Below, piece after piece: positions 32,515-39,450 of a stretch of 41,110 bases of DNA (positions within the stretch are counted from its first letter, which is position 1; each line of letters begins with the position of its first letter). The translations under genes and the position numbers were made by a program. The notes beneath the pieces were generated by a model. The model saw only the letters and a program-made list of their open reading frames with translations. It had not been told where the DNA came from and ran no database searches. Source of the DNA: CAZCGA01 sp964498075 (GTDB lineage: Bacteria; Desulfobacterota; Binatia; HRBIN30); NCBI GenBank assembly GCA_964498075.1, contig CAZCGA010000047.1, forward strand, positions 1-41,110, in the 5' to 3' direction.

Positions 32515-33873
32515 ATGATTGATGTTGTGACATTGCAAGAGCTGTCGCAGCGAATCGCGGCGCCGGTGGATCACCTGCGTGAGTGGTGGTCGCTGGGACT
32601 CATCGGTCGCAAACCCGGCGAAGAACTCGGGCCGGAGGACGTGCAGTGCGCGCGGCTCGTCCAGTTCCTGCTGCGACGGGGAATCACGCTCGCGGAGATC
32701 GCCGAGGCGGACAAGGAGCACGGCTTTCTCGCCCGCTACGTGGACATGATGTTCCCGGGAGGAGCGAGGCCGACATACGCTCTGGCAGACGCGAGACAGT
32801 TGGTCGGATTGGACGGCGATCAACTGCTGCGGTTTTGGCAAGCCTCGGGCCTCAGCGAGCAGGGAGAGTTGCTCTGCGAAGCTGACGTGCAGGCGTTCAA
32901 GGCGATCAAGGTGGCCCTGGATGCCGGCTTTCCCGAGGCGGCGCTGCTGCAGCTTTCCAGAGTGTATGCCGACGCCTTGGGACGCGTCGCCGAGGCCGAG
33001 GTACGTCTCTTCCACTTCTACGTGCACGAACGACTGAGCGCGCGGCGGGCGTCAGAGCGCGAGCTGTGGCAAGCAAGTGATGCAGCGCGGGAGCTAACCG
33101 CCCCGCTCATTGAGCCGCTGATTCTCTACTTCCACGGGAAAGGCTTTGAGAGGGCATTGCGGGAAGACGCGGTCATGCATGTGCGCGAGGATGCGGCCCG
33201 GTTGGAGAACGTGGATGTGCCCGGCCAGTTGCAGGTGGCCATCGTGTTCATCGACTTGTCCAGCTTCACGCCGCTGACCGAGGCAATGGGGGATCACGCG
33301 GCGGCGCAGGTCCTCGATCGCTTCTCACACTTGGTGCGCGAGGCGGTCAGCCGCGGCGACGGCCGAGTGATCAAGCAGATCGGCGATGCGTTCATGCTGG
33401 TGTTTCCGGAGCCACGATCAGCCGTGGCCTGCGCGTTAGAGATCGAGAGGCGAACTGCGGCGGAACCGCAGTTTCCAGCGGTGCGCGGCGGCGTGCACTG
33501 GGGCCGCGTGCTGTACCGGGAGGGCGACTACCTGGGAACGACTGTCAACGTCGCGGCACGACTGGCAGCGCAGGCGCAGCGACACCAAGTGTTAGTGACG
33601 GCTGCCGTGCGCAAAGAGGCGGACGGGCTGCCGAACGTGGAGTTCGTGCCACTGGGTAGGCGGCGCCTGAAAGGCATCGCCGATGAGCTCGAGCTGTTCG
33701 AGGTCGTGGCGCAAGCTGACGCGGTGCCAAGACCGCGGTTGGTGGATCCGGTCTGCGGCATGGAGCTGGACCCCGCAGAGGTCGCGGCGCGGCTATCGCT
33801 GGCGGGTCAGGAACGGGCGTTCTGCTCGCAGGAGTGTTTGCAGCGGTTCGTGGCAGCGCCGGAGCGGTATTGA
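32515..33873 (+). CDS. MerR-like/regulatory helices + class III nucleotidyl cyclase + YHS domain
   Basis: A 452-residue fusion. Residues 1-70 resemble a MerR-type helix-turn-helix (LQELSQRIAAPVDHLREWWSLGLI, LAEIAEADKEHG). Residues about 88-175 resemble the regulatory helices of Rv1264-type adenylate cyclases (LLRFWQASGLSEQG, RVAEAEVRLFHF). Residues 236-400 form a class III cyclase: metal-binding Asp247 (FIDLSSFTPLTE) and Asp291 (IKQIGDAFMLV), substrate-side Lys287, and the transition-state pair Asn345 and Arg349 (GTTVNVAARLA). All look intact. Residues 409-452 form a YHS domain (DPVCGMELDP, then FCSQECLQRF), with Cys414, Cys437 and Cys441 as metal ligands. It lies 35 bases behind the pump gene and is likely co-transcribed. 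I infer that metal binding may tune cyclase activity. Confidence 0.85.
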   Translation: MIDVVTLQELSQRIAAPVDHLREWWSLGLIGRKPGEELGPEDVQCARLVQFLLRRGITLAEIAEADKEHGFLARYVDMMFPGGARPTYALADARQLVGLDGDQLLRFWQASGLSEQGELLCEADVQAFKAIKVALDAGFPEAALLQLSRVYADALGRVAEAEVRLFHFYVHERLSARRASERELWQASDAARELTAPLIEPLILYFHGKGFERALREDAVMHVREDAARLENVDVPGQLQVAIVFIDLSSFTPLTEAMGDHAAAQVLDRFSHLVREAVSRGDGRVIKQIGDAFMLVFPEPRSAVACALEIERRTAAEPQFPAVRGGVHWGRVLYREGDYLGTTVNVAARLAAQAQRHQVLVTAAVRKEADGLPNVEFVPLGRRRLKGIADELELFEVVAQADAVPRPRLVDPVCGMELDPAEVAARLSLAGQERAFCSQECLQRFVAAPERY

Positions 33874-33906
33874 GCGGAATCGCGGTCGGAACGAAGAGGA
33901 GAGAGT

Positions 33907-34554
33907 ATGGCAAAGACATTCAAGAAGGTGAACCACCCGATTTTTGCTCGCTGGATATATCCTGCAGTGTCAGCGAAATCCGAGGCGAGCGGCACAGCCG
34001 ACCATCGGCGACGGCTGCTGGCGGGCTTGTCGGGGCGTGTTATCGAAGTGGGCGCCGGCACAGGTCTCAACTTCGGCCACTATCCGCCGTCCGTAACCGA
34101 AGTCATCGCGACCGAACCGGAAAGCCATCTGCGCGGGCTCGCTGAGAAAGCAGCCAAGAGCGCGCCGGTTCCAGTGCGCGTGATCGACGCTCTCGCTGAG
34201 GAGCTACCCGCAGAAGCGCCCTTCGATGCCGGTGTAGTCTCGTTAGTTCTCTGCTCGGTTTACGAGCCCTCCCGCGCCCTTGCCGAGTTGTTTCGCGTGA
34301 TCCGCCCCGGAGGGGAGCTCCGCTTTTTCGAACACGTCCTGGCCACGAGCCCCGTGCACGCACGCGTCCAGCGCGTCGTCGACAGGCTCTTCTGGCCTCG
34401 AGTGAGCGGCGGTTGTCACGCCAGCAGAGAGACCAGCGCGGCCATCGAGGCCGCAGGCTTTGTCATAGAGGACATCCTGCGCTTCATCTTCCGCCCCTCC
34501 TTCGTGTTGTTCGCGGTCTCGCCGCACATCCTTGGAAGAGCACGTCGACCATGA
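33907..34554 (+). CDS. Class I SAM methyltransferase (METTL7/phospholipid-type)
   Basis: A 215-residue SAM-dependent methyltransferase. The SAM-binding motif is VIEVGAGTGLNFGHYP, the acidic second strand ends in ATEPES, and the later motif is VVSLVLCSVYEPSRAL followed by RVIRPGGELRFFEHVL. The long N-terminal helix and the hydrophobic FRPSFVLFAVSPH segment near the end suggest membrane contact. Members of this shape methylate small thiols, lipids or related compounds; alkyl thiol methylation is known for METTL7 proteins. It follows the cyclase gene by 33 bases with AGAGGAGAGAGT before the ATG. A role in metal or thiol detoxification is inferred only from context. Confidence 0.82.
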   Translation: MAKTFKKVNHPIFARWIYPAVSAKSEASGTADHRRRLLAGLSGRVIEVGAGTGLNFGHYPPSVTEVIATEPESHLRGLAEKAAKSAPVPVRVIDALAEELPAEAPFDAGVVSLVLCSVYEPSRALAELFRVIRPGGELRFFEHVLATSPVHARVQRVVDRLFWPRVSGGCHASRETSAAIEAAGFVIEDILRFIFRPSFVLFAVSPHILGRARRP

Positions 34555-34668
34555 TGCCTTGCCATTGGGGAGCGCCGTGTGGGTGGGGCTGAAGGGCGAC
34601 AGGTGGACACCAGACTCACGCTGGCCACGACGGAACGCTTGGCGTGATTCACGGCAGGATGCGAACGC

Positions 34669-35067
34669 ATGACTCGTTCTGGACATCGACGCGCTGGCGC
34701 GGGCGGTCGGTCACCGTATCGGAGCCGACAACCTCGCGTAAGCTTGCGGTGGTGGGCGGCCGCACTCGCGGCGACGGGGCTCTCAGGGGCGGCCGGTGTA
34801 TGGATCGCGGCGGACCTGTTCGCGCCTGTTCCCGCCGAGAGTCGCTATACCGACCTTCCCGGGGTCGATCTCCGCGACCTGACCGACGAGCAGGTCCAGG
34901 CGATTCTCGCATACGGCAATCATCAGCGTTGCCCATGTGGGCGATGTCGATTCACGCTGGCTCAGTGTCGGCACGACGATGCGGACTGTCCAACCAGCCG
35001 CCCGATTCTCGAGGCGCTAGCGCAGAGTTATCGGGGTCCAAGTGCGGGCCCAGGAACGCAGAGATGA
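34669..35067 (+). CDS. Membrane-anchored Cys-motif protein
   Basis: A 132-residue protein with a basic N-terminus, one hydrophobic helix (WWAAALAATGLSGAAGVWIA), and a short domain containing LTDEQVQAILAYGNHQ followed by CPCGRCRFTLAQCRHDDADC. Three closely placed Cys residues and two more about 8 and 15 residues on suggest metal or thiol chemistry. Small proteins with a CPCGCG-type core and a following C-x-x-D-x-x-C pattern occur in metal-resistance loci, though I do not recall a functional name. The ATG at 34669 has only a weak ribosome binding site. It is followed by a 404-base gap. Confidence 0.6.
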   Translation: MTRSGHRRAGAGGRSPYRSRQPRVSLRWWAAALAATGLSGAAGVWIAADLFAPVPAESRYTDLPGVDLRDLTDEQVQAILAYGNHQRCPCGRCRFTLAQCRHDDADCPTSRPILEALAQSYRGPSAGPGTQR

Positions 35068-35134
35068 ATGGCGAAGGCTTGCGCAGCCTGAGCATGGGTA
35101 CACGCATTTGCTTGCAACAGAACGGAGGAAAGTG

Positions 35135-35170
35135 ATGAAGAAGACAATCTGCAGGTTCGGGGGAGTATAA
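35135..35170 (+). CDS. 11-residue ORF with strong ribosome binding site
   Basis: CGGAGGAAAGTG precedes an ATG at 35135. The ORF codes MKKTICRFGGV and ends in TAA at 35168-35170. The MKKTI start resembles the beginning of an exported protein whose remainder has been lost. It could be a leader peptide, a truncated gene next to a rearrangement point, or chance. I favour truncation because insertion-sequence-like repeats follow about 100 bases on. Confidence 0.25.
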   Translation: MKKTICRFGGV

Positions 35171-35274
35171 AGCCGCATGCTCAGTCCGCAGGTATCGTCA
35201 AAAGGGTGTGGATCACAGCGTGGGGGGCAGGCTCCCCGTTGGGCACCCGCTCGCGGCCTGAGGCGCCGCCTGGT

Positions 35275-35319
35275 TGTCCGCTTTCGCCCCTATTCCGGAC
35301 ACGGCGTCCGTTTTCGTCG
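35275..35319 (+). repeat. Direct repeats resembling an IS21-type end
   Basis: TGTCCGCTTTCGCCC at 35275-35289 and CGTCCGTTTTCGTCG at 35305-35319 match at 11 of 15 positions, with starts 30 bases apart. A weaker copy of the TTTTCG-type core follows at about 35320. Ends of IS21-family elements carry several spaced direct repeats of this general type that bind transposase. No transposase or ATPase gene is present in the window, so only a scar would remain. The match to the family is from memory and unverified. Confidence 0.25.
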
Positions 35320-35471
35320 ATTTTCGTTGCGACGGGCGGTGCGGTCCCCGATGTTCGATGTTCCGACTGGCCTGCACTGCAGTTTCCTAGGCGGTTGCAC
35401 GCTTCCCCTAGCTCCTCACGTGAGGCGGTGCTATTGGAATCGCTGCAGAACGCCACACGCGCGAGGTACCC

Positions 35472-35900
35472 ATGGAAGCCGACGAAGTGCGCGATACCTT
35501 CCGAGCTGACAGATCGAGTGCAGCGCCCATCACTGCCGGGGCGTCCGGGGATGGAACGTTGGTAAGACGTCCTGGCCTGTTAGTGGGTGCCGCCGGGTTT
35601 TTTGCCGTTCTGGCCTCGTCGTGCTGCATCGGGCCGCTTGTGCTCACGGTGTTTGGCATGTCTGCCCTTGGCGCCTCGACGGTGTTCGCGCCGCTACGTC
35701 CCCTCTTCCTCGGTATGACTGCGCTTCCTCTGGGCGGTGCGTTCTATCTCACGTACGTTCGGACACCCGCGTCTGCGCCCGGGTCTGTCTGCGTTAGGCC
35801 AGCACCGAAGCTTGCCCGTCTGAATCGAACGCTGCTCTGGGTGGCTGCTTTGTGTATTGCTGCCGTGGCGATGTTCCCGAGCCTCGAGGCGCTCTGGTAA
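35472..35900 (+). CDS. merT-like: MerT-like mercury transport protein
   Basis: A 142-residue membrane protein. A soluble N-terminal part of about 33 residues is followed by a helix with the MerT cysteine pair (ASSCCIGPLVLTVFGMSALGA, C51 and C52), a second helix (FLGMTALPLGGAFYLTYV) and a third (TLLWVAALCIAAVAMFPSL). MerT passes Hg(II) from the periplasm across the inner membrane to mercuric reductase. The second Cys pair of classical MerT is represented by only one Cys (C107 in GSVCVRP). No merA, merP or merR gene lies within the window, so it may be a variant thiophilic-metal importer or an island remnant. The N-terminal extension is longer than in classical MerT. Confidence 0.7.
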   Translation: MEADEVRDTFRADRSSAAPITAGASGDGTLVRRPGLLVGAAGFFAVLASSCCIGPLVLTVFGMSALGASTVFAPLRPLFLGMTALPLGGAFYLTYVRTPASAPGSVCVRPAPKLARLNRTLLWVAALCIAAVAMFPSLEALW

Positions 35901-35938
35901 ATCCGGCCAGCGGGTTTTCCCGCTCGGACCTGCCATGG

Positions 35939-36085
35939 CACTGTCGATGTGATCAGCCCGCCGATCATCGCCACCGCCAGCGGCCGTTCGATTTCCGTTC
36001 CGGGCAGGTGCAAGACCAGCAGCGGCATGAGTCCTAGGATCGCGGTCCCGGCGGTCCTGGCTCGCTCTAGCCACGGCTCGTTACC
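35939..36085 (-). pseudogene. C-terminal fragment of a metal-efflux RND pump
   Basis: About 49 minus-strand codons read WLERARTAGTAILGLMPLLV and then LPGTEIERPLAVAMIGGLIT plus STV. This matches the tenth/eleventh-helix region of CzcA/CusA-type pumps, where the pattern 'A-x-L-G-L-x-P-L ... G-E-I-x-R-P-L-A-x-V-x-I-G-G-L-x-T-S-T' is normal. A TGA closes the frame upstream at about 36086-36088. Downstream, after ITSTV, the reading leaves the family (PWQVRAGKPAG). It lies in the opposite orientation to all neighbours, in a 298-base space without other genes. It is debris of a third, lost efflux system. Confidence 0.6.
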
Positions 36086-36198
36086 TCACTCCATGGGGCC
36101 ACATCGTCGAGGCGCGCCGGTGACGCCCTATCGAACGCCGACTCTGCATGTACGCGTCAAACGCCCCCGCTGGGCGCCGACGCGAAAGGAGAAAGTCC

Positions 36199-36948
36199 AT
36201 GCGAGGTGAATGCCTGTCCGAGGAACGCGCAACGGAGATCAGAGCGGAGGTAGCCGCCAAGTACCGCTTGGTGTCGGAGCTGGTCTCGGGACACTTCCCC
36301 TACCCGGTCGGGCGGCCGAGCGCGGAGAAGCTCGGGTACGAGAGGGACTGGCTCCGTCAGATCCCCGAGGAAGTGGTTGGACATTTCATCGGCGTCGGCA
36401 ATCCCTTTCAACTCCGGCGGCCGGAGCGGGGGGAACGCGTACTGGATATAGGCTGCGGGTGTGGTTTAGACGTCTATGTAGCATCGCTGCTCGTAGGCGC
36501 CGAGGGGCGGTCCGTCGGGGTGGACTTGACGCACGAGATGCTCGCGCGACCCGAGGGGGCGCTTGCAGCCTGGCCGCTTTGCAACCTCGAGTTCCGTGAA
36601 GCCACGGCCGAGTCTCTGCCCTTCGGCGACAGCGTCTTCGACCAGGTGATCTCGAACGGGGTCCTGAACCTAGTGACCGACAAGGATCGGGCCTTCCGCG
36701 AGATCTGGCGCGTCCTCCGGCCGGGAGGCACGTTCGCCGCCGCTGACCTTCTCGTTGTGGAGACGATGCCGCCGGAGGTGCGCGAGTCAACCGACGCCTG
36801 GTCAAGTTGAATCGCCGGCGCGCTACCAGGTAGGTCCTACCTGGCCAAGTTTCACGAAGCCGGATTCATGACAGCGGAGATCAAAGAGCCCACGGGCTAC
36901 ACCACCTCCCGGTACACGGAGGCTTTCTACGTGATCGCGCGGAGGTGA
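36199..36948 (+). CDS. arsM-like: Predicted selenocysteine-containing arsenite-type methyltransferase
   Basis: A 249-residue class I methyltransferase if the TGA at 36808-36810 is read as selenocysteine (residue 204). AAAGGAG lies 7 bases before the ATG. The N-terminal segment HFPYPVGRPSAEKLGYERDW and GVGNPFQL precede the SAM motif VLDIGCGCGLDVYVAS; VISNGVLNLVTDKDRAF and RVLRPGGTF follow. Near the end TDAWSS is followed by TGA and then IAGALPGRSYLAKFHEAGF, whereas related arsenite methyltransferases have Cys at the TGA position (W-x-x-C-I-A-G-A-L). The remaining 45 codons stay family-like to a TGA stop at 36946-36948. A SECIS-like hairpin sits just behind. Selenocysteine would replace a conserved, probably arsenic-binding or catalytic cysteine. 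Without readthrough the product would be 203 residues long. Confidence 0.8.
36808..36844 (+). promoter_or_regulatory. SECIS-like hairpin directing UGA recoding
   Basis: After the TGA at 36808-36810, 15 bases lead to CCAGGTA (36826-36832). This pairs perfectly with TACCTGG (36838-36844) around a GGTCC loop (36833-36837). Bacterial SECIS elements lie in the coding sequence just after UGA and have a short apical loop that begins with G, usually GU-containing, about 16-37 bases from the UGA. Here the loop starts 22 bases after the UGA. The E. coli fdhF element has a GGUC loop, which this loop shares. Within the coding frame the same bases encode ALPGRSYLA. Confidence 0.75.
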
Positions 36949-37076
36949 CGATATCGCTGGACACGCCCTTCGCTAGCGCCTTCCGGTTCAGACCACCGCA
37001 ATCCGGCGTGACGCCCCGGCGATGCACCCACCTTCACGTTCAGGGCAGGGGTTGCCCCGAGCACGTGCGCAGCAGG

Positions 37077-37253
37077 ATTGGCCCGTTGGGCATCTTTCTC
37101 GATCTCATGACGCCGCTGTCGCGCCGCTACGGCCCTGATCTGACACGGGATACGGTCGGGAATGTGCAGAAGGCCGGCTTCCGGCTGCGGCGGGAGGAGA
37201 ACGTGTACATGGACATCGTAAAGAGCATCGAGGCCGTAAAGGGGCGCTCGTGA
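37077..37253 (+). pseudogene. C-terminal fragment of a second methyltransferase
   Basis: About 58 codons (IGPLGIFLDLMTPLSRRYGP then DLTRDTVGNVQKAGF, ending VKSIEAVKGRS) match the closing part of UbiE-like and related methyltransferases, where the sequence 'N-V-x-x-A-G-F-x-x-x-x-E-x-x-x-x-D-I-V-x-x-I-E-A' is usual. The same frame is open back to a GTG at 36945 that overlaps the preceding stop, but that upstream part (36945-37076) is not methyltransferase-like. The SAM-binding half is therefore missing. It is a truncated gene, or the tail of a gene fused to unrelated sequence by deletion. The rest of 36949-37333 holds no other gene. Confidence 0.5.
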
Positions 37254-37333
37254 CATCACAACGGCTGGGTATCTCGTCGGTCGGATGACACTTCGCTGCG
37301 ACGGCGGCATCAAACGGGAAGAAGCGGGAGAAG

Positions 37334-38338
37334 ATGGAGAAGCTTGGGAAGGCTCCGCCACCGTCGGAGATCACGCCGGAGCCGCTCTACTTGCGGCGGC
37401 GGGAGTTCATCAAGAACGCAGCGCTCTTCACGGCAACGACTGCAGGAGTCGGTGGCGGGCTCCTCTGGCTGATGAATGGTCGCCGGGCGAATGAGCGGCC
37501 GGCGACCGCTGGGCGAGTCGCTCAGCTCGTTGCGCCCGCTGTGCCCTCGTTGACCATCGCCGGTCGCAGCAGCTTCAGCACAGATGAGCCGATGACCTCG
37601 GAGCGCGACGCCACCAGCTACAACAACTTCTACGAATTCGGGACTAGCAAGGATGAGCCGGCGGAGAATGCGTCGACGCTGCGAGTGCGGCCGTGGGCAG
37701 TGACCATCGATGGCGAGGTACACAATCCGCAGGTCGTGGACATCGACCAGCTGATCAAGCGGTTTCCTTTGGAAGAGCGCATCTACCGTACGCGCTGCGT
37801 GGAAGCGTGGTCGATGGTGATTCCGTGGGTCGGCTTTCCGCTCGGCGATCTGCTCAAACGCGTCGAGCCGACTTCGCGCGCGAAGTACGTCGCGTTCACC
37901 ACGCTTCTCGATCCGGAACAAATGCCCGAGCAGCGCCGCAGCGTCCTCGACTGGCCGTACGCGGAGGGGTTGCGGATCGACGAAGCCATGCACCCGCTGG
38001 CGATTCTCGCCGTCGGCATTTACGGCAAAGTGCTACCCAACCAGAACGGCGCCCCGCTCCGGTTGGTGGTGCCGTGGAAGTACGGCTTCAAAGGCATCAA
38101 GTCGATCGTGAAGATCACGTTGACCGAGCAACAACCGACGACGACGTGGAACCTGGCAGCGCCTCACGAGTACGGGTTCTACGCGAACGTGAATCCGGCC
38201 GTCGACCATCCGCGCTGGAGTCAGGCGACCGAACGGCGCATCAGCGAACTGCGCCGGCGTCCGACGCTGCCGTTCAACGGCTACGGCGAGCAGGTTGCGA
38301 GCTTGTACAGCGGCATGGACCTGCGGCGACACTTCTAG
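37334..38338 (+). CDS. msrP: MsrP molybdoenzyme, periplasmic methionine sulfoxide reductase
   Basis: A 334-residue Tat-exported molybdopterin enzyme. The Tat motif RRREFIKNAALF is at residues 21-32. The Mo-ligating Cys155 sits in YRTRCVEAWSM, with AEGLRIDEAMHPLAILAVG and NQNGAPLRLVVPWKYGFKGIK as family segments. MsrP repairs oxidised methionines in periplasmic proteins, receiving electrons from the membrane haem protein MsrQ, whose gene follows two bases later. In a metal-stress region it would protect Met-rich copper-binding proteins from oxidation, which is inference. Length is normal for the family. Confidence 0.92.
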   Translation: MEKLGKAPPPSEITPEPLYLRRREFIKNAALFTATTAGVGGGLLWLMNGRRANERPATAGRVAQLVAPAVPSLTIAGRSSFSTDEPMTSERDATSYNNFYEFGTSKDEPAENASTLRVRPWAVTIDGEVHNPQVVDIDQLIKRFPLEERIYRTRCVEAWSMVIPWVGFPLGDLLKRVEPTSRAKYVAFTTLLDPEQMPEQRRSVLDWPYAEGLRIDEAMHPLAILAVGIYGKVLPNQNGAPLRLVVPWKYGFKGIKSIVKITLTEQQPTTTWNLAAPHEYGFYANVNPAVDHPRWSQATERRISELRRRPTLPFNGYGEQVASLYSGMDLRRHF

Positions 38339-38340
38339 CC

Positions 38341-39000
38341 ATGCAACGCAGAGGAAAACGCGCGGCGCCGCTACCGTGGCTGAAGCCGGCAGTCTTCATT
38401 GGTTCGCTGACACCCGTTGCTGCCATCGTCGTGCGCGCGCTCAACGGAAAACTGGGCGCGAACCCGACAGAGCAGGCGCTCAATCAGCTTGGTCTGGTCA
38501 CCCTGATCTTCCTGGTCGCGGCGCTCGCCTGCACGCCGCTGAAAACGCTCTTCGGCTGGACCTGGCCTGTCCGCCTGCGCCGGATGCTCGGACTGTTCGG
38601 CTTCTTCTACGCGGCGCTCCACGTCAGCACGTACACTGGGCTGGATCAGACCTTTGACTGGCCCGCGATATGGGCGGACGTGACCAAACGCAAGTTCATC
38701 TACGTCGGTTTCGCGGCGTTCGTCCTCCTCATTCCACTCGCCGCGACGTCGACCAACGGCGCCGTAAAGCGCGTGGGCTTCGCGCGTTGGAAGCTGCTCC
38801 ATCGCCTCGCGTACGTCGCGCCCGCGCTGGGTGTGCTGCACTTCATCTGGCGCGTGAAGAAGGACATCAGCGAGCCCGCAACGTACGGCGTCGTGCTGGG
38901 AGCGCTGCTGCTCGTTCGGGTGGTGACGACCCTGCGTGGGCGCGTGACACTGATGGCGGCACCCGCGAAACCAGTCGCCGCGCGGAGCCGCGCCGGGTAG
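38341..39000 (+). CDS. msrQ: MsrQ, haem membrane partner of MsrP
   Basis: A 219-residue membrane protein with about six helices and the FRD/MsrQ pattern: RRMLGLFGFFYAALHVSTY, RKFIYVGFAAFVLLIPLAATS, and WKLLHRLAYVAPALGVLHFIW. The His residues in ALHV, LLHR and VLHF are the haem b ligands known from the family. It passes electrons from the quinone pool or a cytosolic reductase to MsrP. The ATG at 38341 follows the msrP stop by two bases. In-frame codons further up lie within msrP and are ignored. Confidence 0.9.
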   Translation: MQRRGKRAAPLPWLKPAVFIGSLTPVAAIVVRALNGKLGANPTEQALNQLGLVTLIFLVAALACTPLKTLFGWTWPVRLRRMLGLFGFFYAALHVSTYTGLDQTFDWPAIWADVTKRKFIYVGFAAFVLLIPLAATSTNGAVKRVGFARWKLLHRLAYVAPALGVLHFIWRVKKDISEPATYGVVLGALLLVRVVTTLRGRVTLMAAPAKPVAARSRAG

Positions 39001-39446
39001 CGCTTGGTGTCGCCCTCTTCGTGTCGCGAAGCGCGCCCATACCCGACGTCATGAGCAACGGGGCCGCCAAGGCGATGCTGTAAGCTTTCCGTCGGCGATC
39101 AGCACGCGTGTCCCGATCCCAAAGTGCCCGCGGTAATCGTTGGTCCCCGTGTGAGGCGGAGTGCTCCTGCGCGCACTCATGCTGTCATTCGGCTGCTCGT
39201 TTCTCCGGCATGCGCCTAAGTTCTCGGCAGCTGCGGTGCCCCGCGTTTTGAGCGGTAGATTCCTCTTCTCTCTTGCGCGGACTGCATATCCTGTGGCATC
39301 GGCGTTGCTCCCTCTGCTACGAACGCATGAACCCCGGCGTTTCAGTAATTGGCGACCGGGAGAAAGGGAGGGGCTATGCGGGAACTGAAGAAACCGAGGT
39401 GGCCGCTGCTGGCGATCGCACCGATGCCATCCAAACGGAGGAGTCT
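39001..39446. other. 446-base gap, nothing large supported
   Basis: No gene of normal size can be supported. A minus-strand ORF of 43 codons at 39049-39180 has no recognisable family, and its start lacks a ribosome binding site. A 24-codon ORF at 39376-39450 is listed separately. The region may include the promoter of the 39447 gene, but no clear -35/-10 pair stands out. Confidence 0.4.
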
Positions 39447-39450
39447 ATGA
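39376..39450 (+). CDS. 24-residue upstream ORF coupled to next gene
   Basis: AAAGGGAGGGG ends two bases before an ATG at 39376. The frame codes MRELKKPRWPLLAIAPMPSK and then RRSL, and ends in a TGA that overlaps the ATG of the next gene (ATGA, 39447-39450). The strong ribosome binding site and exact coupling look like a translated leader. It is basic with one short hydrophobic stretch. It could instead be chance, since the next gene has its own ACGGAGGAG. Confidence 0.3.
   Translation: MRELKKPRWPLLAIAPMPSKRRSL

Larger units (their letters stand above)
35068..35471. other. 404-base gap with scars, no gene
   Basis: No convincing gene of normal size lies here. The region holds a 12-codon ORF with a ribosome binding site (35135-35170) and direct repeats like an insertion-sequence end (35275-35319), but no intact transposase. 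The longer open frames have Arg/Ser/Pro-rich shadow composition. Confidence 0.5.

Noticed and set aside
34555..34668. Possible small gene between the methyltransferase and the Cys-motif gene
   Set aside because: Short open frames only, no start with ribosome binding site and no family features.
35181..35456. 91-codon minus-strand frame in the gap before merT
   Set aside because: No motif, composition like non-coding high-GC DNA, and it covers the IS-like repeats.
36199..36810. A complete 203-residue methyltransferase ending at the first TGA
   Set aside because: The family continues past this point in the same frame and a SECIS-like hairpin follows; a short complete protein is less likely.
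39049..39180. 43-codon minus-strand ORF (GTNDYRGHFGIGTRVLIADG)
   Set aside because: Protein-like in places, but no family, no ribosome binding site, and isolated in a gap.
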